64,000 bases of DNA from Thermoproteota archaeon (GCA_015522685.1 WALU01000049.1:22441-86440), one strand, 5' to 3'. Numbered from the stretch's first letter, positions 28,973 to 39,061 are shown. A program made the numbers and translations. The notes: generated by a model from the sequence alone, not told the origin.

Positions 28973-30317
28973 AGACTAGCTTCTTTACCCTAATATGGGG
29001 TGCTCCCGTCGTAACGGGAACCCATTGACCATACTTTCCACACATTCCAGGATCATGGGTCAGGTCGTTTGCAATAGCATCTATATTATGGAGAACATCT
29101 AAGGTCATTCCCGTAATTGCTACCTCTCTAAGTCTCTGTTTTAGCTCTCCATTCTCTATTAGCCACCCTCCTTCAGCTTTAAACATAAACTGCCCTTTTG
29201 CTGGGTCTGTATACCCATATAAAGATCCAAAGGCATATATTCCGCTTTTCATTTCTGAGAGCATCTCATCAAAACTCCAGTTCCCAGTTTCTATGAAAGT
29301 GTTAGACATCCTGACTATAGGAGGGTTATCATAATCCATTGATCTGGCATTCCCGGTTGGCTCTATCCTGAGCCTTGATGCCGTTTCCAAGCTGGTCATA
29401 TAACCTGAGAGCAAGCCTCTCTTCACAATATACTTCCTCTTTGATTCCGTTCCTTCATCATCATACTTGTAGCTCCCATACAGGCCCTCAATAGTTGGAT
29501 CATCGATAACGCTTATCATATCAGATCCGACCTTCTTATCCATTTTCCCGACAAGTATGCTTTGATTATTTACTATGGCATCTCCCTCAGCTGCATGGCC
29601 GAACGCCTCATGTATGAAAACACCAGCTAGTTTCGGATCTAGAATTGCTGGTGAAGTGCCTGGAGGAGCTGGCTTAGCGGATAAAGCTTCCACTGCCCTT
29701 TTAGCAGCAAGCTCTGCTACGTTCGATCCTTCAACTATCTTCATACCTCCAACGCCTCCCTTAGATTCGAAGGCACTCTCTGTAAGTTCGGCTTCATGAG
29801 AAAAGATGTAAGCAGCTAACCTGACTCTAGCTGTCTTTTGATTTATGTCCGTTCCTAAAGAGTTAACGATTCTAGTTTCTCTCATAACATCTCCGAATAG
29901 TATGTTGGTGTTTCTGATCTTGTCCATCTTTCTGGCCTGTTTATCCTGTTCCTGGATTAGTTCTACCTTTTCTGAAGTGCTAACCTCCCAAGCTGGCTTT
30001 TGAGCTTTTACCTCATATCTACCTCTGAAGGAAGGCCATTCTGGCTCTATATGTTCCGCCCATTTAGAAGATAGCTTAGCCAGCTCAACAGCATCTTTAA
30101 CAGCATCTTTCAGCTTAGCTAATGAGCTGGCAACTCCTAGCCCCCAGCCCCCTTTGTAAAGAGCTCTAACACTTATTCTGAACTCGCTTCCTCTAGATAG
30201 CTCTCTAACCACTCCGTCTATCATACGGATCGTTGTAGTCTCAGATCTTTCCCTCCTAACTTCAACAAAATCTACACCATCATCTAGCGCGAGAGATATT
30301 GCATCCTCCAACTCCAT
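28959..30317 (-). CDS. tldD: TldD-family metalloprotease
   Basis: GVFIHEAFGHAAEGDAIV contains the HExxxH metal site; GYTDPAKGQFMFKAEGGWLIENGEL. Confidence 0.9.
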   Translation of the reverse strand: MELEDAISLALDDGVDFVEVRRERSETTTIRMIDGVVRELSRGSEFRISVRALYKGGWGLGVASSLAKLKDAVKDAVELAKLSSKWAEHIEPEWPSFRGRYEVKAQKPAWEVSTSEKVELIQEQDKQARKMDKIRNTNILFGDVMRETRIVNSLGTDINQKTARVRLAAYIFSHEAELTESAFESKGGVGGMKIVEGSNVAELAAKRAVEALSAKPAPPGTSPAILDPKLAGVFIHEAFGHAAEGDAIVNNQSILVGKMDKKVGSDMISVIDDPTIEGLYGSYKYDDEGTESKRKYIVKRGLLSGYMTSLETASRLRIEPTGNARSMDYDNPPIVRMSNTFIETGNWSFDEMLSEMKSGIYAFGSLYGYTDPAKGQFMFKAEGGWLIENGELKQRLREVAITGMTLDVLHNIDAIANDLTHDPGMCGKYGQWVPVTTGAPHIRVKKLVFGGR

Positions 30318-30450
30318 ACATAGTTATTGAGGAGAACCCGATATAATCATTCTGAGTTTCATCAAAGGTGCTATGCTAAGAGATTCTTCAGATGAGTGGA
30401 CTTTCTACAGCCAGAAGAGAAAGCAGGATAGGGTCCATTACCAAGTATGA

Positions 30451-31278
30451 GTGAAGCATTTTAATCTGAAACTGAGAGTTAGTGCGAGGTTCTCTGAGAT
30501 GCATCCATGTAAAGATGCAACTAGAACTTGGCGCGGTATAAGGATAGCTGCAGATTATAAGTATACCATTGAGCTGGAAGGTAAAGGTAAGGCTGGTTAT
30601 TTTTACACAAGCCCAAATTTAATTGAGGAAGCGATAATAGGGTTTCTCTATTATAAGAAAGGGATAGATTATGATATACGCCTGGTGGATCTCACTAAGA
30701 TCAATGAGTTAGAATATTTAGCTAAAGTTTCAAGGAAAGATAAGTTATTGGAAATACCAAGTTGGGTAGAAGGCTCGATAGATTGGGACCTAGCTCTAAA
30801 ATTATTAGGGAAGTTATCAGAGCTTGTCCCAAAGAATGAATGCCCTTATGCATTCCATTCGATGGCTCTCTTCCTTTTACTTGATGGAAAAATCTCTTCC
30901 ATAATATCCCTAGTAGATGCAAGTAGACATACTGGTATGATTAAGATATTGGGATGGGTATTGAGGAAAGGCTCCTCTCTGAGTGGTTATACCCCTGTCC
31001 TAGTTACAACTGGTAGAGTTTCAAGCGATCTGATTGATATGATAAATTCCATAAAACTGAAAATTGTGCTAAGTCCGAGACATGCGTTAATGAGTGGAGT
31101 AGTTTCAGCAGAGTCGGAAGGTATCACTTTAGTTTCTAAGGATATAACTCGTAGATTGAAAGTATTTACATATCCAGAAAGAATAGCAAACGCCCCTATA
31201 GTTGAATGGAAAGAGAATCCAATAACAGCAAACTACAGAAAAGATGTAAGTAAGGGAGGAAGCCTGCCCATTTGTTAA
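30451..31278 (+). CDS. Divergent FdhD-like formate dehydrogenase accessory protein
   Basis: VDASRHTGMIKILGWVLRKG (cf. DVGRHNAVDK), LVTTGRVSSDLI, LSPRHALMSGVVSAESEGITLVS, YPERI; lies beside fdhE and fdh. Confidence 0.7.
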   Translation: MKHFNLKLRVSARFSEMHPCKDATRTWRGIRIAADYKYTIELEGKGKAGYFYTSPNLIEEAIIGFLYYKKGIDYDIRLVDLTKINELEYLAKVSRKDKLLEIPSWVEGSIDWDLALKLLGKLSELVPKNECPYAFHSMALFLLLDGKISSIISLVDASRHTGMIKILGWVLRKGSSLSGYTPVLVTTGRVSSDLIDMINSIKLKIVLSPRHALMSGVVSAESEGITLVSKDITRRLKVFTYPERIANAPIVEWKENPITANYRKDVSKGGSLPIC

Positions 31279-31293
31279 TGTCCTTAAGAATTT

Positions 31294-32181
31294 TTATTCT
31301 CCTTGCTCTTGCTCAGATTCAGATTCAGACTTAGATTTGAGAGATGCGTTTAGACTATCTAACTTGAATGTCCATACCGGGTATAGTTCCCTAGGAATCA
31401 TTCCCCCGGCTATCTCCTCATCAACAACCTTCCAGTACTCACCGCATTTCTCACACACATAAAGCCTAAATTTGTTGCTCTCAAGAGAGTAGAAGCCAAG
31501 CTTCTTCTCATCTTCATTCCCACAGAACGGGCATTTTAACCTCCGAAATGGCCATTCCATTCCACAGATTTCACATTTGAGGGTTAATTTCCTCCCTTCA
31601 CCAGACATGTATCCTGTTCTTGTATAACTACCACATATCGGGCAGTATCCTCTATACCAGCTTTTAACGTCTATTTCATCGCTTGAGATCTCTTTAAGTG
31701 ATTTTAGAACAGGCTGTATTGTCCAAAGAGCCAAGGCTTTAATCAAGTCTAAGTCTACATCGAGACCTGCAGCTACGCCTCTCGCATAATCTTCTTTACC
31801 TTTTAGGGAAGATATAGCTAACTCTTTGATATCAAAAGCCCTTTTATCGAGGGCAGATAACACTTTATTTAAATCATCAATTAGCTCTTGCCTGTGTTCT
31901 TTCACAACACTGATTATTTCCTTCATTAGATCTTCCCAAAGCTCTTGCTTTATTGTGGGAATCCCGAAGATCTCTATTAGAGGTTTCCCTTCTTCAGTTA
32001 CCTTCCCTGCTCTTTCCCTTATAACATCCTTTTGCCAATCTATCTCCTCTGTAACTCTTTTAGATAACTTATCTTGGATTTTTAGTAAATCAGAGTAGAA
32101 AAGTAAGGATTTCCTAAGCTCTGGCTCATCTAGGGATATCTTATCAACTGCCTGCCTCAGTAAATCAAGCTCATCACTCAT
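31294..32181 (-). CDS. fdhE: FdhE-like formate dehydrogenase accessory protein
   Basis: RGYCPICGSYTRTG...LKCEICGMEWPFRRLKCPFCGNEDEKKLG...YVCEKCGEYWKVVDE. Confidence 0.88.
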   Translation of the reverse strand: MSDELDLLRQAVDKISLDEPELRKSLLFYSDLLKIQDKLSKRVTEEIDWQKDVIRERAGKVTEEGKPLIEIFGIPTIKQELWEDLMKEIISVVKEHRQELIDDLNKVLSALDKRAFDIKELAISSLKGKEDYARGVAAGLDVDLDLIKALALWTIQPVLKSLKEISSDEIDVKSWYRGYCPICGSYTRTGYMSGEGRKLTLKCEICGMEWPFRRLKCPFCGNEDEKKLGFYSLESNKFRLYVCEKCGEYWKVVDEEIAGGMIPRELYPVWTFKLDSLNASLKSKSESESEQEQGE

Positions 32182-32250
32182 GTGATCACAGGTCCTCTAG
32201 ATGGACCTTTGATTTAATTCTTTTCATAAAAAAGAGGAAGGGGATTATAA

Positions 32251-32991
32251 TTACTCTTCTTCCTTCCTATGCCATCCTGGAAGATGCTTTGCAACATACT
32301 CTTCTGTCAGCCTACCGGTCCTGAACATCGCCCTTACCATTGGTCTATGTTCGGGTATTAGGACAGCTGTGTAAACATGAACTATCAGACCAATTGCTGC
32401 TAGGAAGAATCCTATATCATGTATCATGTGAGCCCATCCCCATATGCTTGGGGAGAACATGTCTCTGAACCACATTATGGTGCCAGTCACGTACATCACT
32501 ATCATTCCTATAATAACAGTCCATATCCATCCTTTCTGCCCTAAGTTATACTTGGAGAAAGGTACAGACTTTTTGTGTACATAATAGTCAACTAAGTCCT
32601 TAGTTCCTTTCTTAAAGCAGCTCCAGCTCCAGCATTCAGGCCATATCTCCATTTCCCTTAAAGCCCCAAGTTCCCCAAGGAAGAAGGGTATCAGTATTAG
32701 AGCCAAGCCAAAGGCTGAAAGTCTGTGTACGAGCCTCGCTATTTCCATTCCTAGCGAGTAGGGATTGTACACCGGGCCTATCACGACAGAAACTGGATAG
32801 CTGTAAAGGTAAGCTAGCCAGCCAAACCAGTCCTTGCTGATGAGAGGCAATCCCGTTAGGAAGAAAGCTGCAACAAAATGGATGAGATGCTTATGAACCC
32901 ATATCTGCATCTCACTGAATGTCCTAACTGCCTCACATTTGCTTATCCACATAGTATGAGTGATGCATTCCTCTTTAGCCATATCACTCAC
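32251..32991 (-). CDS. Formate dehydrogenase cytochrome b (gamma) subunit
   Basis: Multi-TM with His-rich helices; downstream of Fe-S and catalytic subunits (FdnI-like position). Confidence 0.8.
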   Translation of the reverse strand: MSDMAKEECITHTMWISKCEAVRTFSEMQIWVHKHLIHFVAAFFLTGLPLISKDWFGWLAYLYSYPVSVVIGPVYNPYSLGMEIARLVHRLSAFGLALILIPFFLGELGALREMEIWPECWSWSCFKKGTKDLVDYYVHKKSVPFSKYNLGQKGWIWTVIIGMIVMYVTGTIMWFRDMFSPSIWGWAHMIHDIGFFLAAIGLIVHVYTAVLIPEHRPMVRAMFRTGRLTEEYVAKHLPGWHRKEEE

Positions 32992-33790
32992 CTCCCTTCT
33001 TAAGTTCCTTCTTCTCTCCTTTTTCCTGCATTCTCTTAGCTCTCCAGTAGATGAAGTGACCAGCAGCAGCTAGGAGCGTGAGACCGACAAGACCCCATCC
33101 TATGGGCTTTACCACGTTGGCCTCAGACTCAATCTCTCCCTTACTTGGGTTCTTAAGAAGCCTCTCTCCAAAGTATTTTGGATCGGTGAGCTTTCCTTTA
33201 TATTTCTTAGATGTGTAAATCCAATGTGTATGGCCCACAACATTATTGACATTATCTCCGTAGACTTCATATCCCTGAGATTTGTATTTGTTCACTAGCT
33301 CATTGTAATCGCCGAATACTAAAGCATCTGTTGGGCATGCAGTAACACATGCTGGATTAAGCCCATTCTGAATTCTATCGATACAGAAGGTACACTTGTA
33401 AACTTTCTTGGTGTAGGGATCATATCTAGGAACATTGTAGGGACAGGCCTCAATGCAGTACCTACAGCCTATACACTTATCTTCTCTTATGACCACAGCA
33501 CCCTCTGGATGCACCTCTATCGCATTGACTGGGCATGCCTTAGCGCATGGAGCATTGCTGCAATGCATGCATTGCCTCTTAAAGAAGAGCCAGTGAAACT
33601 CACCACCATCCTCTATCTCCTTAGCCTCCATCACAGTCCAAACGTTTGGCAAGAGATCTGGAGGATTCGTCAACGTTGGAGTAAAGTCTGTTACCTCAGC
33701 TCTCGTGTTGTTCCAGACATGGCAAGCTACCTGACAAGCTCTACAAAAGATACAATTATCTACATTAAATGCTATAGCTTTTTCTCCCAT
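32984..33790 (-). CDS. Formate dehydrogenase Fe-S (beta) subunit
   Basis: Multiple [4Fe-4S] motifs: CIFCRACQVACHVW, CMHCSNAPCAKACP, CIGCRYCIEACPYNVP; C-terminal TM. Confidence 0.9.
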   Translation of the reverse strand: MGEKAIAFNVDNCIFCRACQVACHVWNNTRAEVTDFTPTLTNPPDLLPNVWTVMEAKEIEDGGEFHWLFFKRQCMHCSNAPCAKACPVNAIEVHPEGAVVIREDKCIGCRYCIEACPYNVPRYDPYTKKVYKCTFCIDRIQNGLNPACVTACPTDALVFGDYNELVNKYKSQGYEVYGDNVNNVVGHTHWIYTSKKYKGKLTDPKYFGERLLKNPSKGEIESEANVVKPIGWGLVGLTLLAAAGHFIYWRAKRMQEKGEKKELKKGGE

Positions 33791-33794
33791 AAGA

Positions 33795-36700
33795 TCACCT
33801 CCTTGGCCTTATACCAGGTACATTCACCTCATTAGCTCTGTAATCGTACTTCTCTGGAGACGCTTTCCTGACAAATGCCAAGAATACCTTTGACTCCTGC
33901 ATCGTGGTGACTGTGTCCATGTAAACATCAGTAATCGTATTCGCCACGGCATACGTGCTATGGGCGCCCTGCCATCCCCAATGCCAAGGTAAGTTTATGA
34001 CATATACTTCTTTACCATCTATATTGAGTTTAGGTACTCTATGCGTGACTAGGGCTCTCACATAGATGATGTTCCTGTTGTTTCCTACTTCCACTATATC
34101 TCCGGGTTTTATCCCTAGTTTATCTGCTAAAGGCTTTGGAATTTCAGCAAATGGTTCTGGAACAAGTTCAGCTAGAAGAGGAACATTTCTAGTGAGCTGA
34201 CCTGTATGGAAGTGCTCTGTCATCCTATTTGTCGTAGCGACAACCACTTCAGCTCCTTTTGGCTTCTCCATTTCTTTCGGTAATATACTAACTGTCTCCT
34301 TGAGATGCTCCCAACCAGATGGTGGCTCCAAGAATTTATAGTTCTCAGATCTCCTCCAAGCCATTGCAGGGTATTTTGTCGCTAAATCTAGACTTGGAGA
34401 TTCAACAGGCTCATAATGCGTCGGATATCTCATATCCCAGGCGAGGATCTCACTTGGATTGCTCGGGTTCGGATATGCATACCACTCTCCGTACTTCTGC
34501 TTCATCTTTATTATCGCTTCTTTAAAGCCTACCTGTTCCACAAGGCTTCTCAATTCCTGGCTGAACTTATCCTTCACTTTAGCCCAATCATAGTAACCAA
34601 CATACTTGATGGTCTTTCCATTAACTTTCTTTGTTCCCTTGAAGTATGGTTTGAGGTAACTAGCCTTCCCTGCGTTTACAACTTCCTTATCATAGTAGAA
34701 GCTCTCACATAATGGACATCTTATCCCTAACTCATTGTAGCTTACCACTTTAGCCTCTGAACTTGAGAATTCTGCTATCTTGCCAACAACCTTCTCGTAC
34801 CACAGTAGCTCCTTAGAACTCCTTGCCCCAGTGAACAAATCAGCCATTCCTGACCAAGCCCTCTTATAGAATTTGCCTATAAGGAAGTTATGCCCGGGTA
34901 TGAAAGCAGGTCTCCATTTTCCGCTCTTTGCATCCATTATTTCTCCGCTCTCTCCAGTTATACTAACTGCCATCCCATTTAGCTCCTTACCAACCATGAA
35001 CTCTCCTGAAGGGAATTTGAAGTTGAACTTCTTGCCTAATGTTTTTGAGAGAGTCCACAGGTTATAGAGGATCCTTACGTTCTTGGGCCAAGTCCAAGAC
35101 CAGTCCTTATACATAAGGTATTTCTTATCTAGAATACCGTCTATGTCATTTTCTTCCCTGAGTAGGGGCTTCCTGCGTTTAGATAAATTTCTATGGTAAT
35201 ACCAGTCATACATCCCATTATAGAGATCCACCGCTAGATCTATCTCCTTATAAACGAGTTCAGGATCCACATACGCGTAGTCAGAATCGGGGAACTTACC
35301 AGTAGCGTAATCCATGAACGGCTCTATCTTTCTCTCATATAAATCAACGAACTCACCGGTGTATGGATTCTTTATTGCTACCTTCTCGCTTCTCTTACCG
35401 TAGGTTAGGCTTGGCATTCTTACTACTCCATATCTCTTGAAATAGTCCCAAAGCTTGACCATTATCCAGAGATCAGGCTTGGCCTCTCCTGCGGGAGGTA
35501 TTACTCTATCCTGCCACTGAACCCAACGATTGCTATTAGTTATAGAGCCATATTTCTCATACTGAACAGCCCCAGGAAGCAAGACATCAGCAAATGTTGA
35601 CGTCTCAGTTTCCCATAAGTCAACTACCACTAGAAGCTTAAGAGAAGCTAGAGCTTGATATGTAGCAAGGGCATCTGCATCACTAACAGCTATATTCTCA
35701 GCCATTATCATTGCTGCTTTTATCACATTATCAAAGAGAACGCCCTGCCACCAAGTATTCTCAGTGTACCCTTTACCAAACGGGAAGTCGCTTATTACTG
35801 TCCCGTTCTTGGGATCGCTTTCTGGATCAGTCCCAACGAATATCCCCCAAATAAGCTCGAAGCGACGCCAGTTCTGGAACCACCAGGACCACATAATCTT
35901 GGCGGAGTTGACATTGCCTTTTTCCCTTGGGCCAAAGCTACCTCCGGCCCAGTCAGGTATATTCCAGTGCCAAGCATCTGGGAAGCCTTGATTCTTCCAA
36001 TCCTGGTAAACTCTCATTTGAAGTGGGCTTGATGGCTGCTTTATATATCCAGGTAATACGTGGGATAAGATACACATATCAGTTGTCCCTTGAACATTAC
36101 TATGTCCTCTATATGGGTTGAGACCACCACCAGGGAATCCCATGTTCCCTAACGTGAGTTGGATTAAGGTACTCATTCTAGTAATTTGAGTGCCTACGTG
36201 ATGTTGAGTTTGTCCCATTGCCCACTGTATTGAGCCGAACCTCTTGAAGTTTGTTGTCACTCCACTATTCTCTACGTAAGTTTTAGCGATGAGCTCGAGC
36301 TTATCAACAGGTATACCTGTTATTTTAGATACCTCCTCGGCTGTATAAGCTTTTGACATATCTTTGAACTCTTTTATCTCACTCAGATCAACGTTGAACC
36401 TTGTTGCATATTCCTTGAATGTATCAAGTTCATCTACAGGTGGATTTCTCTCCCAGAATGCATAATGAAGGAGATACATCATGAAAGCCAGATCTGAGCC
36501 TGGCCTAAAGAATGTGAATATATCTGCCTGAGAAGCAGTCCTATTGTACCTAGGATCTACGACTATTAATTTCAGTCCCTTCTCCTTACCCCTCAGAGTA
36601 TGCCTCATACTGACTGGGTGGTTCTCAGCAGGATTACCACCGAATATCAAGTAAGCCGTTATAAATTGAGTATCTATGAAAGTTTGAGTCTGAGCTCCGA

Positions 36701-37433
36701 AACCTACAGTACCAGCAAGGCCAGCCACAGTCGTAGAATGACATCTTCTAGCATCATGATCTATGTTATAGCTTCCTAGCATTGTCGCGAGCTTCTTTAT
36801 GATGTATGCTTCTTCATTGGTAAGCTTAGCTCCAGCCTCTATCCAAAACGGGAACTTCTTGCCTTTATAGTAATAACCATCACTATTCTTCGGATTCCAT
36901 CCAACTTCATCTAATATCTTCTTCGTCTTCCCAGCTATATAGTTAAAGGCCTCATCCCAAGTTACACGCTTCCAGACAGGCTTATATTTCTCCAGTATTG
37001 CTCTAAGCTCATCTTGATTTCTTACTTTCTTTAGTTCTTCAACAGGAGGTTTGGGATTGACCCTTATCATAGGATATCTTAGCCTCCTAGAGTTATACTC
37101 TCCAAGTAGCTCCAAGGACGCTTCTCCTTTGGGACATAGCTTCCCTTCATTCAGCGGATTATCTGGATCTCCTTCTAAATGAACAACACTATCTCCATGT
37201 TTATAGAATATTATTCCACAGCCAACGGAGCAATATCCACAAACTCCCCTAACTTCTCTTGTTATCTGTAAGTTTTTCTGGCCTATCTCGCCAAGATAGT
37301 ACCTTTTAGGCTTAGGAAGTCCAAGTACTTTCTTTGTAGCATCTGAGAACATTAAAGAAAATGCACCGAGGCCCGCTACCTTGAGAAAAGTTCTTCTTGA
37401 AACCTTCAAATCTTCTATCAAATTTTTTATCAC
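33795..37433 (-). CDS. fdhA: Formate dehydrogenase catalytic (alpha) subunit, Cys type, TAT-exported
   Basis: TAT motif SRRTFLKVAG; CGYCSVGCGIIF..GKLCPKG; DARRCHSTTVAGLAGTVGFGAQTQ has Cys where FdnG has Sec; 1212 aa. Confidence 0.9.
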   Translation of the reverse strand: MIKNLIEDLKVSRRTFLKVAGLGAFSLMFSDATKKVLGLPKPKRYYLGEIGQKNLQITREVRGVCGYCSVGCGIIFYKHGDSVVHLEGDPDNPLNEGKLCPKGEASLELLGEYNSRRLRYPMIRVNPKPPVEELKKVRNQDELRAILEKYKPVWKRVTWDEAFNYIAGKTKKILDEVGWNPKNSDGYYYKGKKFPFWIEAGAKLTNEEAYIIKKLATMLGSYNIDHDARRCHSTTVAGLAGTVGFGAQTQTFIDTQFITAYLIFGGNPAENHPVSMRHTLRGKEKGLKLIVVDPRYNRTASQADIFTFFRPGSDLAFMMYLLHYAFWERNPPVDELDTFKEYATRFNVDLSEIKEFKDMSKAYTAEEVSKITGIPVDKLELIAKTYVENSGVTTNFKRFGSIQWAMGQTQHHVGTQITRMSTLIQLTLGNMGFPGGGLNPYRGHSNVQGTTDMCILSHVLPGYIKQPSSPLQMRVYQDWKNQGFPDAWHWNIPDWAGGSFGPREKGNVNSAKIMWSWWFQNWRRFELIWGIFVGTDPESDPKNGTVISDFPFGKGYTENTWWQGVLFDNVIKAAMIMAENIAVSDADALATYQALASLKLLVVVDLWETETSTFADVLLPGAVQYEKYGSITNSNRWVQWQDRVIPPAGEAKPDLWIMVKLWDYFKRYGVVRMPSLTYGKRSEKVAIKNPYTGEFVDLYERKIEPFMDYATGKFPDSDYAYVDPELVYKEIDLAVDLYNGMYDWYYHRNLSKRRKPLLREENDIDGILDKKYLMYKDWSWTWPKNVRILYNLWTLSKTLGKKFNFKFPSGEFMVGKELNGMAVSITGESGEIMDAKSGKWRPAFIPGHNFLIGKFYKRAWSGMADLFTGARSSKELLWYEKVVGKIAEFSSSEAKVVSYNELGIRCPLCESFYYDKEVVNAGKASYLKPYFKGTKKVNGKTIKYVGYYDWAKVKDKFSQELRSLVEQVGFKEAIIKMKQKYGEWYAYPNPSNPSEILAWDMRYPTHYEPVESPSLDLATKYPAMAWRRSENYKFLEPPSGWEHLKETVSILPKEMEKPKGAEVVVATTNRMTEHFHTGQLTRNVPLLAELVPEPFAEIPKPLADKLGIKPGDIVEVGNNRNIIYVRALVTHRVPKLNIDGKEVYVINLPWHWGWQGAHSTYAVANTITDVYMDTVTTMQESKVFLAFVRKASPEKYDYRANEVNVPGIRPRR

Positions 37434-37446
37434 CTCTCTTGCAGAG

Positions 37447-37463
37447 TAGGGTCAAAGACCCTA
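37447..37463. promoter_or_regulatory. Hairpin in the fdh operon 5' leader
   Basis: TAGGGTC-AAA-GACCCTA perfect 7-bp stem, 14 nt before the GTG start; TATA-like TTTATATTG on the minus strand at about 37485-37493. Confidence 0.5.
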
Positions 37464-37674
37464 AAACTTAGTTGAGACTTTTACAATATAAATATAGCCG
37501 AAAAATAACTTTATTATTCATTTTGGGATAGATATATCGAATCATAGTTATTATAATTGTGATAACGTAATTGTCATATATAATTTATCATATGTTAATT
37601 AGTCTTTATGTTTTCGGAAGTCATTAGCCAATTGTATACAAAGGGTTATAATCGAGGATTGGACCATTTAGTGT

Positions 37675-37812
37675 ATGAGTTGTGAAGAGGATGATAATTT
37701 CGTAGAAGAACAGCCAGAAGATGAATTTGCTCTAGAAGAGCTAATGTTCCCTGAGAGGTCTAAATGTAGGAAGAAAGGTAGTAGGAAGAGGGATAAGTTT
37801 GTAGCTCGGTGA
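37675..37812 (+). CDS. Small ORF (45 aa), acidic N-half and basic C-half
   Basis: Hand-translated MSCEEDDNFVEEQPEDEFALEELMFPERSKCRKKGSRKRDKFVAR*; absent from the ORF track (<60 aa). Confidence 0.4.
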   Translation: MSCEEDDNFVEEQPEDEFALEELMFPERSKCRKKGSRKRDKFVAR

Positions 37813-37954
37813 AAGTCCAAGGATCTTGTTGGTCTCTGCTCTTCTCTTTGTTAGTATACCGTGATGATATCATTTGATGGAATTTGTCACATGGGTATTC
37901 TATATTGGATAAGAGATAGTTTTATTAATCTGGGTTTTTAGGGAGTAGTCAGGA

Positions 37955-39016
37955 ATGAAACAAGAAAGTCTTCTAGATAGTTTGAAAGCATATAGAGAGG
38001 TAGCAATCACATACAAGGGACAAAGAATCCTCGATTCAAAACTTGCTAAGATTTTGGAGGACATAGATAAGAAAGGCTCTATTCTCTCTGCTGCCAAATC
38101 ACAGGGAGTATCTTATTCGTGGGTTTGGAACAAAATTAATGAAATGGAAGAACTATTAGGAGAAAAGGTAGTCTGTGTGAAGAGAGGAGGTCATAGAGGG
38201 GGAGGGGCCTCCTTAACAGATACTGGGAGGCTCGTTTTAGATTTTTATAATCAATCATCAGCTAAAGGTTATAGAAGGCCCTCTAAATCTAAAGCTGAAA
38301 CTAAGGAGGATAATACAGTATTTGGTGGGGGGTATGACCCTATCATAGAGGCTCTCCTAAAGCAATATGCCAGTGAAATAGAGTTTCAGTGGACAGGGTC
38401 CCTTACAGCTTTAACAGGTCTTCTTGCAGGTACAGTAGATATTGCTGGTATACATTTATATGATCCAGAGACAGGTACTTTTAATATCCCTTACGTGAGG
38501 AGGCTCTGGCTATCCGATTCCCTTATAGTGATGAGAGGATTTGAAAGAGAAATAGGCCTCATATTCAGGCCTGAGCTGGATGTATCCTTTCCATCGGAGA
38601 TAATAGAGAAGGGGCTTCGATATGTTAACCTAATCAAAGGTCATGGAGCCAGAGTACTTGCCGACTGTCTTCTAAGGATGAGTGTTAGGATGCTAGGTCA
38701 TAGTGATCCCAATTTGGAGAAGTTGATAAGGGGATACGATGTCGAGGTGAGAACGTCATTTGGGGTAGCCAAGAAGATAGTTAGAGGAGAAGCTGATGTT
38801 GGATTCGGCATAAGGAAGGTAGCCGTAGAGTTCGGTTTAGGGTTCAAAAGGTTATTATGGGAGAATTATGATCTTGCAATCCGAAAGGAATCGTTAGGAA
38901 AGCTTATGATATCTAAGATAATTGAGATTCTCACATCAGAGAAAGCAAAGAGTATGATAAGGAAAAGTGAGGGTTATAGACCTTCACCTGATTTTGGTGC
39001 CATTCTCCTTAGATAA
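37955..39016 (+). CDS. ModE-like HTH regulator with periplasmic-binding-protein-like sensor domain
   Basis: SILSAAKSQGVSYSWVWNKINEMEELLGEKVVCVKRGGHRGGGASLTDTGR (ModE HTH); GGGYDPIIEALLKQY...LLAGTVDIAGIHLYDPETGTFN (PBP-like). Confidence 0.85.
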   Translation: MKQESLLDSLKAYREVAITYKGQRILDSKLAKILEDIDKKGSILSAAKSQGVSYSWVWNKINEMEELLGEKVVCVKRGGHRGGGASLTDTGRLVLDFYNQSSAKGYRRPSKSKAETKEDNTVFGGGYDPIIEALLKQYASEIEFQWTGSLTALTGLLAGTVDIAGIHLYDPETGTFNIPYVRRLWLSDSLIVMRGFEREIGLIFRPELDVSFPSEIIEKGLRYVNLIKGHGARVLADCLLRMSVRMLGHSDPNLEKLIRGYDVEVRTSFGVAKKIVRGEADVGFGIRKVAVEFGLGFKRLLWENYDLAIRKESLGKLMISKIIEILTSEKAKSMIRKSEGYRPSPDFGAILLR

Positions 39017-39061
39017 GACTTAGAGCATTAACTGGGAACATGAACTATAGTTCCCTGTATC

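Noticed and set aside
34319-36121. Several plus-strand ORFs inside the formate dehydrogenase alpha gene
   Set aside because: Antisense to a clearly coding, motif-rich 1212-aa ORF.
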